Origin: Desulfobacteraceae bacterium
GTDB lineage: Bacteria; Desulfobacterota; DSM-4660; Desulfatiglandales; Desulfatiglandaceae
Direction: 5' to 3'
DNA: 6,024 bases
Assembly (NCBI GenBank): GCA_030589715.1
Contig: JAUUVE010000152.1
Location: forward strand, 1 to 6,024
How positions within the stretch are numbered: the first letter of the stretch is position 1; every line of letters starts with the position of its first letter. A program made the translations under genes and the position numbers. The notes beneath the pieces were generated by a model, which was given only the letters and a program-made list of their open reading frames with translations, was not told the DNA's origin and searched no databases. Positions 1-5,082 of the stretch are shown here, piece by piece.

Positions 1-352
1 CTTCCATGTCAAAGAAGATCCTTTTTCATGCCGATATCAATAACAGAGACACTGGCCCCGGCACATCGGGTGAGCACATTTATCGCAGCACCTCCACTCA
101 AGAAGTTTCTGACCATTAAGCCGGTACCCTCCTGCGGGTAGGCGCTGACTCCATCTGATACTGCCCCGTGGTCTCCAACGAATATAAAGGCCCCTTTTCC
201 TTTTACAGGGGGTCTCTCCTTCTCCATGATGGCGACCGCCCTTGCAGCGATCTCTTCAAGCTCACCCAGACTGCCCTTGGGTTTGTAAGGTTGTCCAGCC
301 GGTTCTTGGCCTTCTCCATCCATACCTCTGAAATGGGTTCAATCTGTTTCAC
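1..352 (-). pseudogene. cobT: N-terminal part of nicotinate-nucleotide-dimethylbenzimidazole phosphoribosyltransferase, frameshifted
   Basis: CobT transfers phosphoribose from nicotinate mononucleotide to the lower-ligand base of cobalamin. Family marks are KPKGSLGELEE, the FVGDHGAVSDGVSAYP segment, and LSGGAAINVL followed by DIGM. The family is about 350 residues; only the first third is here and the rest lies off the left edge. The reading frame is broken. The natural start is GTG at 350-352, with GGAAG at 359-363, giving VKQIEPISEVWMEKAKNRLDNLT. The frame then has to shift near 282-284, where TTT stands in place of an expected TTTT, to continue as KPKGSL. Without the shift it ends at a TAA at 203-205. 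A second shift near 10-16 is needed to avoid the TGA at 9-11 and return to the first frame. The ATG at 321-323 opens the middle frame but gives a non-homologous N-terminus. A riboswitch lies upstream. Sequencing error is the main alternative. Family identity is firm; pseudogene status is less so. Confidence 0.8.
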
Positions 353-421
353 GGTTTACTTCCACATATTTAACCTTCCTTGCCTCTTACCTGTCTAATT
401 CCATTACCGTACGACATAAAA

Positions 422-676
422 AGCCCCATCCAGGTCATAAATAGTGCCTGAAGGAAAACTGCTATTTTTCCCGATTTTTGCGCCTGCCCCGTAACTCCGG
501 AAGATGGTACGGGGTCAGGCTCAAATTTCAATCCTCGAAATACTTCAATGTATTCGTGTGGTTGAAATCTTCGCCTTCCCCACCGGGGCGTAAGCCCCTA
601 CGGGCCGGAGGCTTGAACTCGAAAAAATTATCTAGTTTTCGTTCGGGCACTAAATAGTTCTGACCCAGATGGGGCT
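422..676. repeat. 255-bp inverted-repeat element with internal hairpins (MITE-like)
   Basis: The ends form imperfect inverted repeats: 422-451 against 643-676. Read inward to outward on each side, both carry TC(A/G)GGCACTA, then TGACC, then GATGGGGCT. They differ by one base in the first block, a 4-versus-8-base middle, and two bases before the last block. Between them sit four further hairpins: 482-493 with 508-520 (12 bp, one bulge), 525-531 with 562-568 enclosing 536-543 with 550-556, 585-589 with 594-598 (GTAA loop), and 612-625 with 636-647. No transposase or convincing ORF is inside and no target-site duplication is visible at the edges. It lies between the riboswitch and cobT, so it would be transcribed with them. 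It could be a non-autonomous mobile element, a REP-like cluster, or a structured RNA. The paired ends are visible in the sequence; the mobile interpretation is inference. Confidence 0.6.
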
Positions 677-693
677 GTGGCGTTCCCATCCGC

Positions 694-808
694 CATGACT
701 GGCAGGTCTTCTGGCTTACCCGGCTCCGGCTCGCCTTCCCATCCCGCCTGCGGGACAGTGACTTTTCATCCGCAAAGGAGGCTGGCCTCCCTGCGGACAC
801 CAATCATG
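694..808 (-). promoter_or_regulatory. Cobalamin riboswitch, core-truncated
   Basis: Read on the minus strand, CATGATTGG (800-808) pairs fully with CCAGTCATG (694-702), with one G-U pair, forming the closing P1 helix. The P2 arm follows, TCCGCA/TGCGGA around GGAGGC/GCCTCC (769-797). Then come GATGAAAAG, CACTGTCCCGC with GGGATGGGAAGG, and the family signature CAGAAGACCTGCC. These match the order in class I cobalamin riboswitches. The stretch normally between the AAAAGGGAA-type junction and the CACTG box, which contains the CCGGTG...AAATCCGG arm and the CCCGC(A/C)ACTGT segment, is missing. Such an RNA would probably bind cobalamin poorly or not at all. It lies upstream of cobT, a standard target, but 342 bases and an inverted-repeat element separate them. 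Confidence 0.75.
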
Positions 809-818
809 TTTTCAAGGA

Positions 819-847
819 GCAATAGTCTAATTGGACGGTTTTGTCAA
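819..847 (-). promoter_or_regulatory. Putative sigma-70 promoter for the riboswitch-cobT transcript
   Basis: On the minus strand a consensus -35 TTGACA (842-847) is followed after exactly 17 bases by TATTGC (819-824), which matches only three of six -10 positions. The predicted start, near 812, is a few bases before the riboswitch P1 helix at 808. That fits a riboswitch leader and supports this assignment despite the weak -10 box. Confidence 0.5.
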
Positions 848-1057
848 TAGGACTTTGGGACTCCCGGGAAGAGCATCAAAAAGCTTTGCTCCTCGACCTG
901 GTTTACAAATTAATAAAATGTTGCAGACTATTGAGTACTCTGATAAGTTATGGATTAATATGGATTGTGAAAAATATCTTTAATGGAAAGGAGGTGAAAT
1001 TTTTGTACTTTGTAAGACACTAGAGATAACACAATAGCAGAGGAAAGGAGGATACAG
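848..1057. other. Intergenic leader upstream of the first dodecin gene
   Basis: This AT-rich stretch separates divergent transcription units. It holds a small hairpin (GAGCA 871-875 with TGCTC 887-891) and only weak plus-strand promoter-like pairs, such as TTGCAG 921-926 with TAAGTT 944-949 at 17-base spacing, each box matching about half the consensus. It also holds a strong ribosome site with no long gene behind it, listed separately. No convincing promoter for the dodecin gene can be named. Confidence 0.4.
988..1023 (+). other. Strong Shine-Dalgarno site with possible six-codon leader ORF
   Basis: AAGGAGGTG at 988-996 is an almost ideal ribosome site. Eight bases after its AGGAGG core is TTG at 1003, opening a six-codon frame (start, Tyr, Phe, Val, Arg, His) that ends at TAG 1021-1023. 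The dodecin start follows 34 bases later with its own site. The same frame is open upstream from 841, but the site's position favours initiation at 1003. It could be a translated leader, a standby ribosome site, or chance. Confidence 0.3.
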
Positions 1058-1270
1058 ATGGCTGGAAGCACATACAAGATTATTGAACTTGTGGGCACAA
1101 GTGATAAGTCATGGGAGGAGGCAGCCACGACAGCGGTGGAGACGGCCGGGGCAACCTTAAAGGATCTGAGGATTGCGGAAGTTACCAAATTGGATATGAC
1201 CCTCGAAAATGGCAAGGTCACCTCTTATCGGGCAAGGTTGAATGTCTCTTTCAAGTACGTGAAAGACTAA
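1058..1270 (+). CDS. Dodecin-family small protein
   Basis: This 70-residue protein has the dodecin pattern along its whole length: YKIIELVGTS at 6-15, the helix SWEEAATTAVETAGATL (18-34), then the strands IAEVTKLDM and YRARLNVSF. Dodecins are cytosolic dodecamers that store or buffer flavins, and in some cases coenzyme A. Typical length is 65-75 residues, so it is complete. The start is well supported: AAAGGAGG at 1044-1051 lies six bases before the ATG. The tryptophan that stacks on flavin in well-studied dodecins (about W36, in a WxEV context) is isoleucine 39 here (RIAEV); the only Trp is W19 in the helix. Ligand binding may therefore differ. A second dodecin-like gene lies at 3962-4168, about 23% identical over 62 ungapped positions. 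The gene appears to stand alone and converges on rsmG. Family confidence is high, ligand unknown. Confidence 0.9.
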   Translation: MAGSTYKIIELVGTSDKSWEEAATTAVETAGATLKDLRIAEVTKLDMTLENGKVTSYRARLNVSFKYVKD

Positions 1271-1439
1271 TTCCAGTGGACCTGAAGGCCTTGTTCAAAT
1301 CTGAAAAACGGAGTACAGGGCTCTGGGCCCGTAGGAAATAGAGAAGGGTATAGACAGGGGTGATTTTTACCATGCGGTCTCGCTGCCCGGTGCCCCGGTA
1401 CTCCAACACCAAAGGAAAGGCCATAAATTTATTGAAACA

Positions 1440-2099
1440 CTATTCTTGCTTCTTGAAGATGAGGAGTTGCCTCCGGGTATCGATTCCAGGCAGCGTGTAG
1501 GGAAAGGAGTTGTGGAGCGAGAGTCCATGCGCCTTAATGACATCCGAACTTTCCCTAAGAACCTTCTCGAACCGGCTTCCCTGAAAAGTTACAATCAGGC
1601 CCCCTGAGCAAAGAAAGGGGGCGCACAATGAAAGGCACTGCGGTAAGGGCGAAAGTGCCCTTGCCGTAATTATGTGGTACCCATCGGGGTGGAGATCTTT
1701 ACCGGCCCTTTCAACCCGCCCTCTTATCACCTCAATTCCAGTGAGCTTAGTGGTCCTGATCACGTGCCTCAGGAAGCTGGCCTTTCTGGAATTGGCCTCG
1801 ATTAGGTGAACCTCGAGCCCCGATTTGTGGATTTTTAGCGGGATTCCGGGGAAACCAGCGCCTGAGCCGATGTCCAGAAGCCTGCCTCTTTCAGGCAGGA
1901 AAGGGGATGGGAGTAAGGAATCGACTAAAAGCTCCCTAATTATCCGGTGCATGGAAGAAAGGCCCGTGAGGTTCACCTTCTCATTCCACTGCCACAATTC
2001 GTCCAGATAGATGCTGAGAAGATGAAGTTGATCCGCTGGCAATGAAATTCCTAACCCATTGGCACATCCTAAGAGGAGTTCCCTTTCTTGTTCGTTCAA
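1440..2099 (-). CDS. rsmG: 16S rRNA (guanine527-N7)-methyltransferase RsmG
   Basis: RsmG (GidB) methylates N7 of G527 in the 530 loop of 16S rRNA using S-adenosylmethionine; in several bacteria its loss gives low-level streptomycin resistance. The 219 residues match the usual length of about 210-220. Visible motifs are NLTG (43-46), the SAM-binding loop LLDIGSGAGFPG (74-85), the acidic residue E101 in LIEANSRKASFL, RVE (128-130), TARALSPL (145-152), and the C-terminal RRQLLIF. The start is TTG at 2097-2099, two bases after the stop of the LOG-family gene. The only purine-rich site (AGAAGGG) is about 16 bases away, so translational coupling to the upstream gene is likely. No ATG or GTG further in keeps the conserved N-terminal helix. 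In many bacteria rsmG sits beside mnmG and parA/parB; here it is paired with a LOG-family gene. Confidence 0.95.
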   Translation of the reverse strand: MNEQERELLLGCANGLGISLPADQLHLLSIYLDELWQWNEKVNLTGLSSMHRIIRELLVDSLLPSPFLPERGRLLDIGSGAGFPGIPLKIHKSGLEVHLIEANSRKASFLRHVIRTTKLTGIEVIRGRVERAGKDLHPDGYHIITARALSPLPQCLSLCAPFLCSGGLIVTFQGSRFEKVLRESSDVIKAHGLSLHNSFPYTLPGIDTRRQLLIFKKQE

Positions 2100-2101
2100 A
2101 A

Positions 2102-2755
2102 CTATAAAACAACCCTTCTCTTGATAATTTGTACGGCCTCTTCGGCGGTATCCACCACATTGAATATATCAAAGTCCGTCTCCGAGATAGTCTTTTCTTT
2201 CATCAACGTGTCCTTGACCCAGTTCAGAAGTCCGTGCCAGAACTTGGAATCCAATAGTATAACGGGAAAGTACCGGATTCTTTTTGTTTGGATAAGGGTC
2301 AGTGCCTCAAAGAGTTCATCGAGCGTGCCAAACCCCCCGGGCATGATAATATATGCCACTGAGTATTTCACAAACATGACCTTTCTGATAAAGAAATATT
2401 TGAAATCGAGCCGGACATTGGCGTATTCATTGGGTTTTTGTTCATTGGGAAGGTGAATGTGGAGCCCCACTGATTTACCTTCCGCCTCAACAGCCCCTCG
2501 ATTGGCCGCCTCCATAACACCAGGGCCTCCCCCTGAGATGACGTTAAAGCCATTTTCAACCAGCAAGCGGGCTACCTTCACCGTTGTCTGGTAAATCGGG
2601 CTTTTAGGCTTGACCCGCGATGAACCGAAGATACTCACAGCCGGGTAAACTTCTGGCATTTGTTCAAAGCCTTCAACAAACTCTGCCATGATGTGGAACA
2701 TCCTCCATGAATCATTTAGGGTGAGGTCGTCTACTAGATACTGTTTTTCATACAT
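2102..2755 (-). CDS. LOG-family (TIGR00730) nucleoside 5'-monophosphate phosphoribohydrolase-like protein
   Basis: LOG-family proteins have a Rossmann-like fold and cleave the N-glycosidic bond of nucleoside monophosphates, including cytokinin ribotides; many are mislabelled lysine decarboxylases. The 217-residue product has SIFGSSRVKP (41-50), GGGPGVMEAANRGA (75-88), the RK pair at 124-125, and the hallmark PGGFGTLDELFE (139-150). The N-terminal part, with DSWRMFHIMAEFVEGFE (15-31), is typical of the longer bacterial subgroup. The start is ATG 2753-2755, with AAAGGA nine bases upstream. It is the first gene of a two-gene unit with rsmG, driven by the promoter at 2855-2883 with a leader of about 93 bases. 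The natural substrate in bacteria of this kind cannot be read from the sequence. Family assignment is secure. Confidence 0.92.
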   Translation of the reverse strand: MYEKQYLVDDLTLNDSWRMFHIMAEFVEGFEQMPEVYPAVSIFGSSRVKPKSPIYQTTVKVARLLVENGFNVISGGGPGVMEAANRGAVEAEGKSVGLHIHLPNEQKPNEYANVRLDFKYFFIRKVMFVKYSVAYIIMPGGFGTLDELFEALTLIQTKRIRYFPVILLDSKFWHGLLNWVKDTLMKEKTISETDFDIFNVVDTAEEAVQIIKRRVVL

Positions 2756-2794
2756 ACCTCTATATCCTTTCTGTTCGATTTAAGTGATGGGGTT

Positions 2795-2819
2795 AGGAAA
2801 AAAGCGTTGATTTTTTCTT
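2795..2819 (-). other. AT-rich hairpin in the leader of the LOG-rsmG transcript
   Basis: AGGAAAAAA (2795-2803) pairs with TTTTTTCTT (2811-2819) around a seven-base loop, allowing one G-U pair. It lies in the inferred 5' leader of the LOG-family mRNA. It lacks a GC stem and may have no function. Confidence 0.25.
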
Positions 2820-2853
2820 ATTTATTGTTTAGCTTTCGGGCAAAATCAGGTAA

Positions 2854-2871
2854 AATCATAAAGTTATGATT
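2854..2871. promoter_or_regulatory. Perfect 18-bp palindrome, candidate operator
   Basis: AATCATAA, two bases (AG), then TTATGATT form a perfect inverted repeat over the -10 region of the minus-strand promoter. The same half-site occurs twice more nearby: TTATGAT at 2901-2907, overlapping the plus-strand -10 candidate, and AATCATAA at 2930-2937, inside the first codons of the aminotransferase gene. Four half-sites in 84 bases of a divergent promoter region suggest a dimeric regulator acting on both sides. The binding protein is unknown. Confidence 0.45.
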
Positions 2872-2883
2872 GAATGGTGTCAA
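2855..2883 (-). promoter_or_regulatory. Sigma-70-type promoter for LOG-rsmG
   Basis: On the minus strand, TTGACA (2878-2883) is followed after exactly 17 bases by TATGAT (2855-2860). That is a perfect -35 box and a five-of-six -10 box at optimal spacing. Transcription would start near 2848, leaving a leader of about 93 bases before the LOG-family ATG. A perfect palindrome (2854-2871) covers the -10 box and half the spacer, a common operator position. Confidence 0.75.
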
Positions 2884-2898
2884 GGAATAGTGGATTTT

Positions 2899-2907
2899 TG
2901 TTATGAT
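2899..2907 (+). promoter_or_regulatory. Possible extended -10 promoter for the aminotransferase gene
   Basis: TG, one base, then TATGAT (2902-2907) fits an extended -10 element. The facing -35 position is poor. Transcription would start near 2914, about five bases before the ATG at 2919, so the mRNA would be almost leaderless. A promoter further upstream is equally possible. Confidence 0.3.
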
Positions 2908-2918
2908 GAAGTAGGGCA

Positions 2919-3908
2919 ATGAAATTTAGAATCATAACCAAGGATAACTTTTTTCACGATTGGAGGGCCCAAGAGAGGCCATGGCAAGAAGATTATCTGG
3001 CCATGTATTCCAGCCTGTGGCCCGGCATTACCACGGATCCGGACCTGATGATGATCCCGATTGACGATCATCTGGTCCATAGGGGAGATGGGGGGTTCGA
3101 TGTAATGCGCTGTGTACTTGGCAAGATATACCAGATGGAGGGGCATCTTGAACGCCTTAGCCGGTCGGCCAGGGCAATTTCACTTGGTCTTCCCCCTGAA
3201 TACGAGCATATCAGAGAGATAATCAAAGGTGTGGTCCTGATTGCTGGCGAAAAGGAATGCCTGATCAGGGTAATTATGTCAAGGGGCCCGGGTAGCTTCA
3301 GTGCAAACCCTTACGACTGCCCTTCCAGTCAATTCTACGTCAACGTGATTCGTTTCAGGAGTTTGCCAGAGCCGTATTACAAAGAGGGGGTGTCCATTAT
3401 TACCAGTAAGACACCCATAAAAAAATCCTTTTTCGCCAATATAAAGTCGTGTAACTATCTCCCCAATGTACTAATGAAGATGGAGGCCATCGATGCCGGA
3501 TGCCCGTATTCTTTGGCCCTGGATGAGGATGGCTTTCTAGCTGAAGGCTCAACAGAAAATGTTGGTGTCTTAACTGAGGATAGGGTTCTGAAGTTTCCGG
3601 GGTTTGAAAGGACCTTGTCTGGCATAACCGCTAAGCGCGTCTTGAAGCTGGCAGATGAGCTGGTGAAGAAAGAAATGGTCAAGGGTGTGGGGCATGCCAA
3701 GATAACTCCTGAAGAAGCATACCAAGCCAAAGAGATGTTTCTCACTGGGACTTCTATAAACATCCTTCCCGTTGTCAGTTATGATGGCAGGACCATCGGC
3801 AATGGCTCCCCAGGTCCGGTGTATTCTGAACTGGCCTCGCTCTTATGGAAGGATATGACTGAGAATCAGGAGATGCTCACCGAGATTGCCTGGGAATCGA
3901 GAGGATAG
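2919..3908 (+). CDS. PLP-dependent class IV aminotransferase (branched-chain/D-amino acid/aminodeoxychorismate lyase group)
   Basis: This 329-residue fold-type IV enzyme uses pyridoxal phosphate. Visible signatures are VHRGDGGFDVMRC (53-65), HLERLSRSA (76-84), the probable Schiff-base lysine K176 in NIKSCNYLPN, the PLP-contacting EGSTEN (209-214), the phosphate-side LSGITAKR (233-240), and GTSINILPV (277-285). Members include branched-chain transaminases, D-amino acid transaminases and aminodeoxychorismate lyase; the sequence alone does not choose among them. Before the usual N-terminus there is an extension of about 28 residues leading to MYSSLWPGI; I recall similar beginnings in deltaproteobacterial homologues, so I keep ATG 2919. 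The weak AGTAGGG just before it leaves ATG 3003 as a less likely alternative. It is followed after 53 bases by a dodecin-like gene, possibly co-transcribed. Flavin or cofactor coupling between the two is speculation. Confidence 0.88.
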   Translation: MKFRIITKDNFFHDWRAQERPWQEDYLAMYSSLWPGITTDPDLMMIPIDDHLVHRGDGGFDVMRCVLGKIYQMEGHLERLSRSARAISLGLPPEYEHIREIIKGVVLIAGEKECLIRVIMSRGPGSFSANPYDCPSSQFYVNVIRFRSLPEPYYKEGVSIITSKTPIKKSFFANIKSCNYLPNVLMKMEAIDAGCPYSLALDEDGFLAEGSTENVGVLTEDRVLKFPGFERTLSGITAKRVLKLADELVKKEMVKGVGHAKITPEEAYQAKEMFLTGTSINILPVVSYDGRTIGNGSPGPVYSELASLLWKDMTENQEMLTEIAWESRG

Positions 3909-3950
3909 ATTACTGTATTAATGAACCCTTTATCTAGTAAGGCTTCAACG

Positions 3951-3956
3951 AGGAGG
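3951..3956 (+). promoter_or_regulatory. Ribosome binding site deciding the dodecin-2 start
   Basis: AGGAGG is two bases before GTG 3959 and five bases before ATG 3962. The spacing favours ATG 3962, which removes one residue from the longest frame. Confidence 0.7.
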
Positions 3957-3961
3957 TCGTG

Positions 3962-4168
3962 ATGGAACGTGTAGCGAGGGTATCAGAGATCATAGGTGCC
4001 TCACCCGTTAGTTTTGATGATGCCATCAAGGTCGGTTTTGATAGGGCGAACCGCACATTAAGGGGGATTACAGGGCTGAGGATCCTTGAGCAAAGGGTTT
4101 CGGTTGAAGATGGCGAGATCAAGGAGTACCGTGTAAGGATGGAGATAATTTTTGTGCTTGAAACTTAA
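3962..4168 (+). CDS. Second dodecin-family protein, divergent type
   Basis: A 68-residue protein with the dodecin layout: strand VARVSEIIGAS (4-14), helix SFDDAIKVGFDRANRTL (17-33), then ILEQRVSVEDG and EYRVRMEIIFVLE. It aligns without gaps to the dodecin at 1058-1270, with about 14 identities in 62 positions (E, GxS, A, TL, EDG/ENG, YRxR, F). It has no tryptophan at all. The place of the flavin-stacking Trp is taken by the GITGLRIL stretch, with G38 aligned to it. The ITGxxxxEQRV pattern resembles a dodecin subgroup distinct from the archaeal-type flavin binders, so the ligand is open. It lies 53 bases after the aminotransferase gene on the same strand with no terminator between, so it is likely in that transcript. 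The next gene has its own promoter. Confidence 0.88.
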   Translation: MERVARVSEIIGASPVSFDDAIKVGFDRANRTLRGITGLRILEQRVSVEDGEIKEYRVRMEIIFVLET

Positions 4169-4213
4169 CCCGGATAAACCCTGTCAGAGTTGTCTAACAG
4201 AGTAAACCGGAAT

Positions 4214-4242
4214 TTGGGAATTGTGACCGTTTTGAGTACAAT
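4214..4242 (+). promoter_or_regulatory. Putative sigma-70 promoter for the XRE-cupin operon
   Basis: TTGGGA (4214-4219) and TACAAT (4237-4242) are separated by 17 bases. The -10 box matches five of six and the -35 box four of six. Predicted transcription start near 4249 leaves a leader of about 72 bases. That leader contains an AAGGAGGG at 4252-4259 with no start codon at a useful distance. Confidence 0.5.
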
Positions 4243-4320
4243 TAAGTCTGTAAGGAGGGCTTTTATACCCAGACCTTGACCCCATGTCTCACAAGATGAT
4301 AGATATGAGGCACCCTTGCA

Positions 4321-5082
4321 ATGGAAAACGGAATGGCGTTTGAGGAAGGTCGGGGACATGAGAGGAACAGCCAATTCATGGAAGAAGAAAAGAAAGATAA
4401 GACAATGGGACGAGATGCCTACGAAGATTTCCTGACTGACGTAAGCAGCCAGTTTGCCAGGGGGGAGGAAGAAAGGGAATTCATGGACAGCATTGGCCGT
4501 GAATCCATCCAAGAGGATATTCAGGTAAATGTGGGTGAACGTGTCAGCGCGGTCAGGGAAAGTCGCGGTTTAAGTCTACGGGATATTTCCCAGAGGACAG
4601 ATATTGATGTTTCCCTGTTGGAGCAGATTGAGGATGGCACGGTGGCTCCCCCCTTGGGCATAGTAATAAAGTTGGCCAAGGCCCTGGAGATGAAAATGGG
4701 CTACTTTATTTCCGGGGAAGAGGACAGACCCTACACCATTGTCCGCAGGGATGATAGGAAGGTGGTATCCCGATATGACTCAAAAAAAGGGAAGCATTAT
4801 GGTTACGAATTTGAATCACTGGCCCCCCATAAGAAAGACAGGCATATGGAACCCTTCCTGGTGACCCTCGAACCCTCGGATACAGAGGAAGAGAGATCCA
4901 CACATGACGGACAGGAATTTATTTATGTGCTGCGTGGTGAAATGGAGGTTCGTCTAGGAGAAAAGAGCCATGTCCTTGAACCTGGAGATGCCATATATTA
5001 CGATTCAACGATTCCTCACTTGGTAAGATGCCACGGCCAAGGGCAGACAAAGATCCTGGCAGTCCTTTATGCCGAAAGATGA
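4321..5082 (+). CDS. XRE-family transcriptional regulator with C-terminal cupin sensor domain
   Basis: The 253-residue protein has three parts. Residues 1-70 are a charged, glutamate-rich extension without a recognised fold. Residues about 72-130 are a lambda-repressor/XRE helix-turn-helix (VGERVSAVRESRGLSLRDIS, then DVSLLEQIEDG, then PPLGIVIKLAKAL). Residues about 178-250 are a small cupin barrel with THDGQEFIYVLRGEMEV and PGDAIYYDSTIPH. H195, E199 and H233 are candidate metal ligands. Such regulators sense a small molecule in the cupin and control nearby metabolic genes; in deltaproteobacteria they often neighbour acyl-CoA ligases, though none is visible here. An in-frame TGA at 4306-4308 limits the start to ATG 4321 or later; GAGG ten bases upstream supports 4321. 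Starts at M5, M20 or M29 would shorten only the extension. The gene overlaps the next by 14 bases. Confidence 0.9.
   Translation: MENGMAFEEGRGHERNSQFMEEEKKDKTMGRDAYEDFLTDVSSQFARGEEEREFMDSIGRESIQEDIQVNVGERVSAVRESRGLSLRDISQRTDIDVSLLEQIEDGTVAPPLGIVIKLAKALEMKMGYFISGEEDRPYTIVRRDDRKVVSRYDSKKGKHYGYEFESLAPHKKDRHMEPFLVTLEPSDTEEERSTHDGQEFIYVLRGEMEVRLGEKSHVLEPGDAIYYDSTIPHLVRCHGQGQTKILAVLYAER

Noticed and set aside
365..375. Three-codon frame (Met-Trp-Lys) just before cobT
   Set aside because: Too short to support as a leader peptide without comparative evidence.
168..398. Open frame of 76 codons on the plus strand
   Set aside because: It is antisense to the clear CobT coding sequence and has no family features.
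528..803. Open frame of 91 codons on the minus strand
   Set aside because: It runs through the riboswitch and the inverted-repeat element; its apparent protein is a translation of those structures.
841..1023. 60-codon plus-strand frame starting at TTG
   Set aside because: No ribosome site at its start and no recognisable protein; only its last six codons follow a good ribosome site.
1111..1341. 76-codon frame overlapping the first dodecin gene
   Set aside because: It is in another frame of a well-supported gene that has a strong start site.
1310..1404. GGAGTAC (1310-1316) and GTACTCC (1398-1404) as a terminator between the convergent dodecin and rsmG genes
   Set aside because: The arms are only seven bases, more than 80 bases apart, with no T run after either one; chance is likely.
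2088..2456. 122-codon plus-strand frame
   Set aside because: It is antisense to the LOG-family gene, including its PGGFGT region.
4169..4213. Possible terminator hairpin after the second dodecin gene (CCGG and CTGT paired with ACAG and CCGG)
   Set aside because: The helix is short and interrupted and no T run follows.
4165..4512. 115-codon minus-strand frame
   Set aside because: It covers the promoter region and is antisense to the XRE-cupin start; no ribosome site and no family match.
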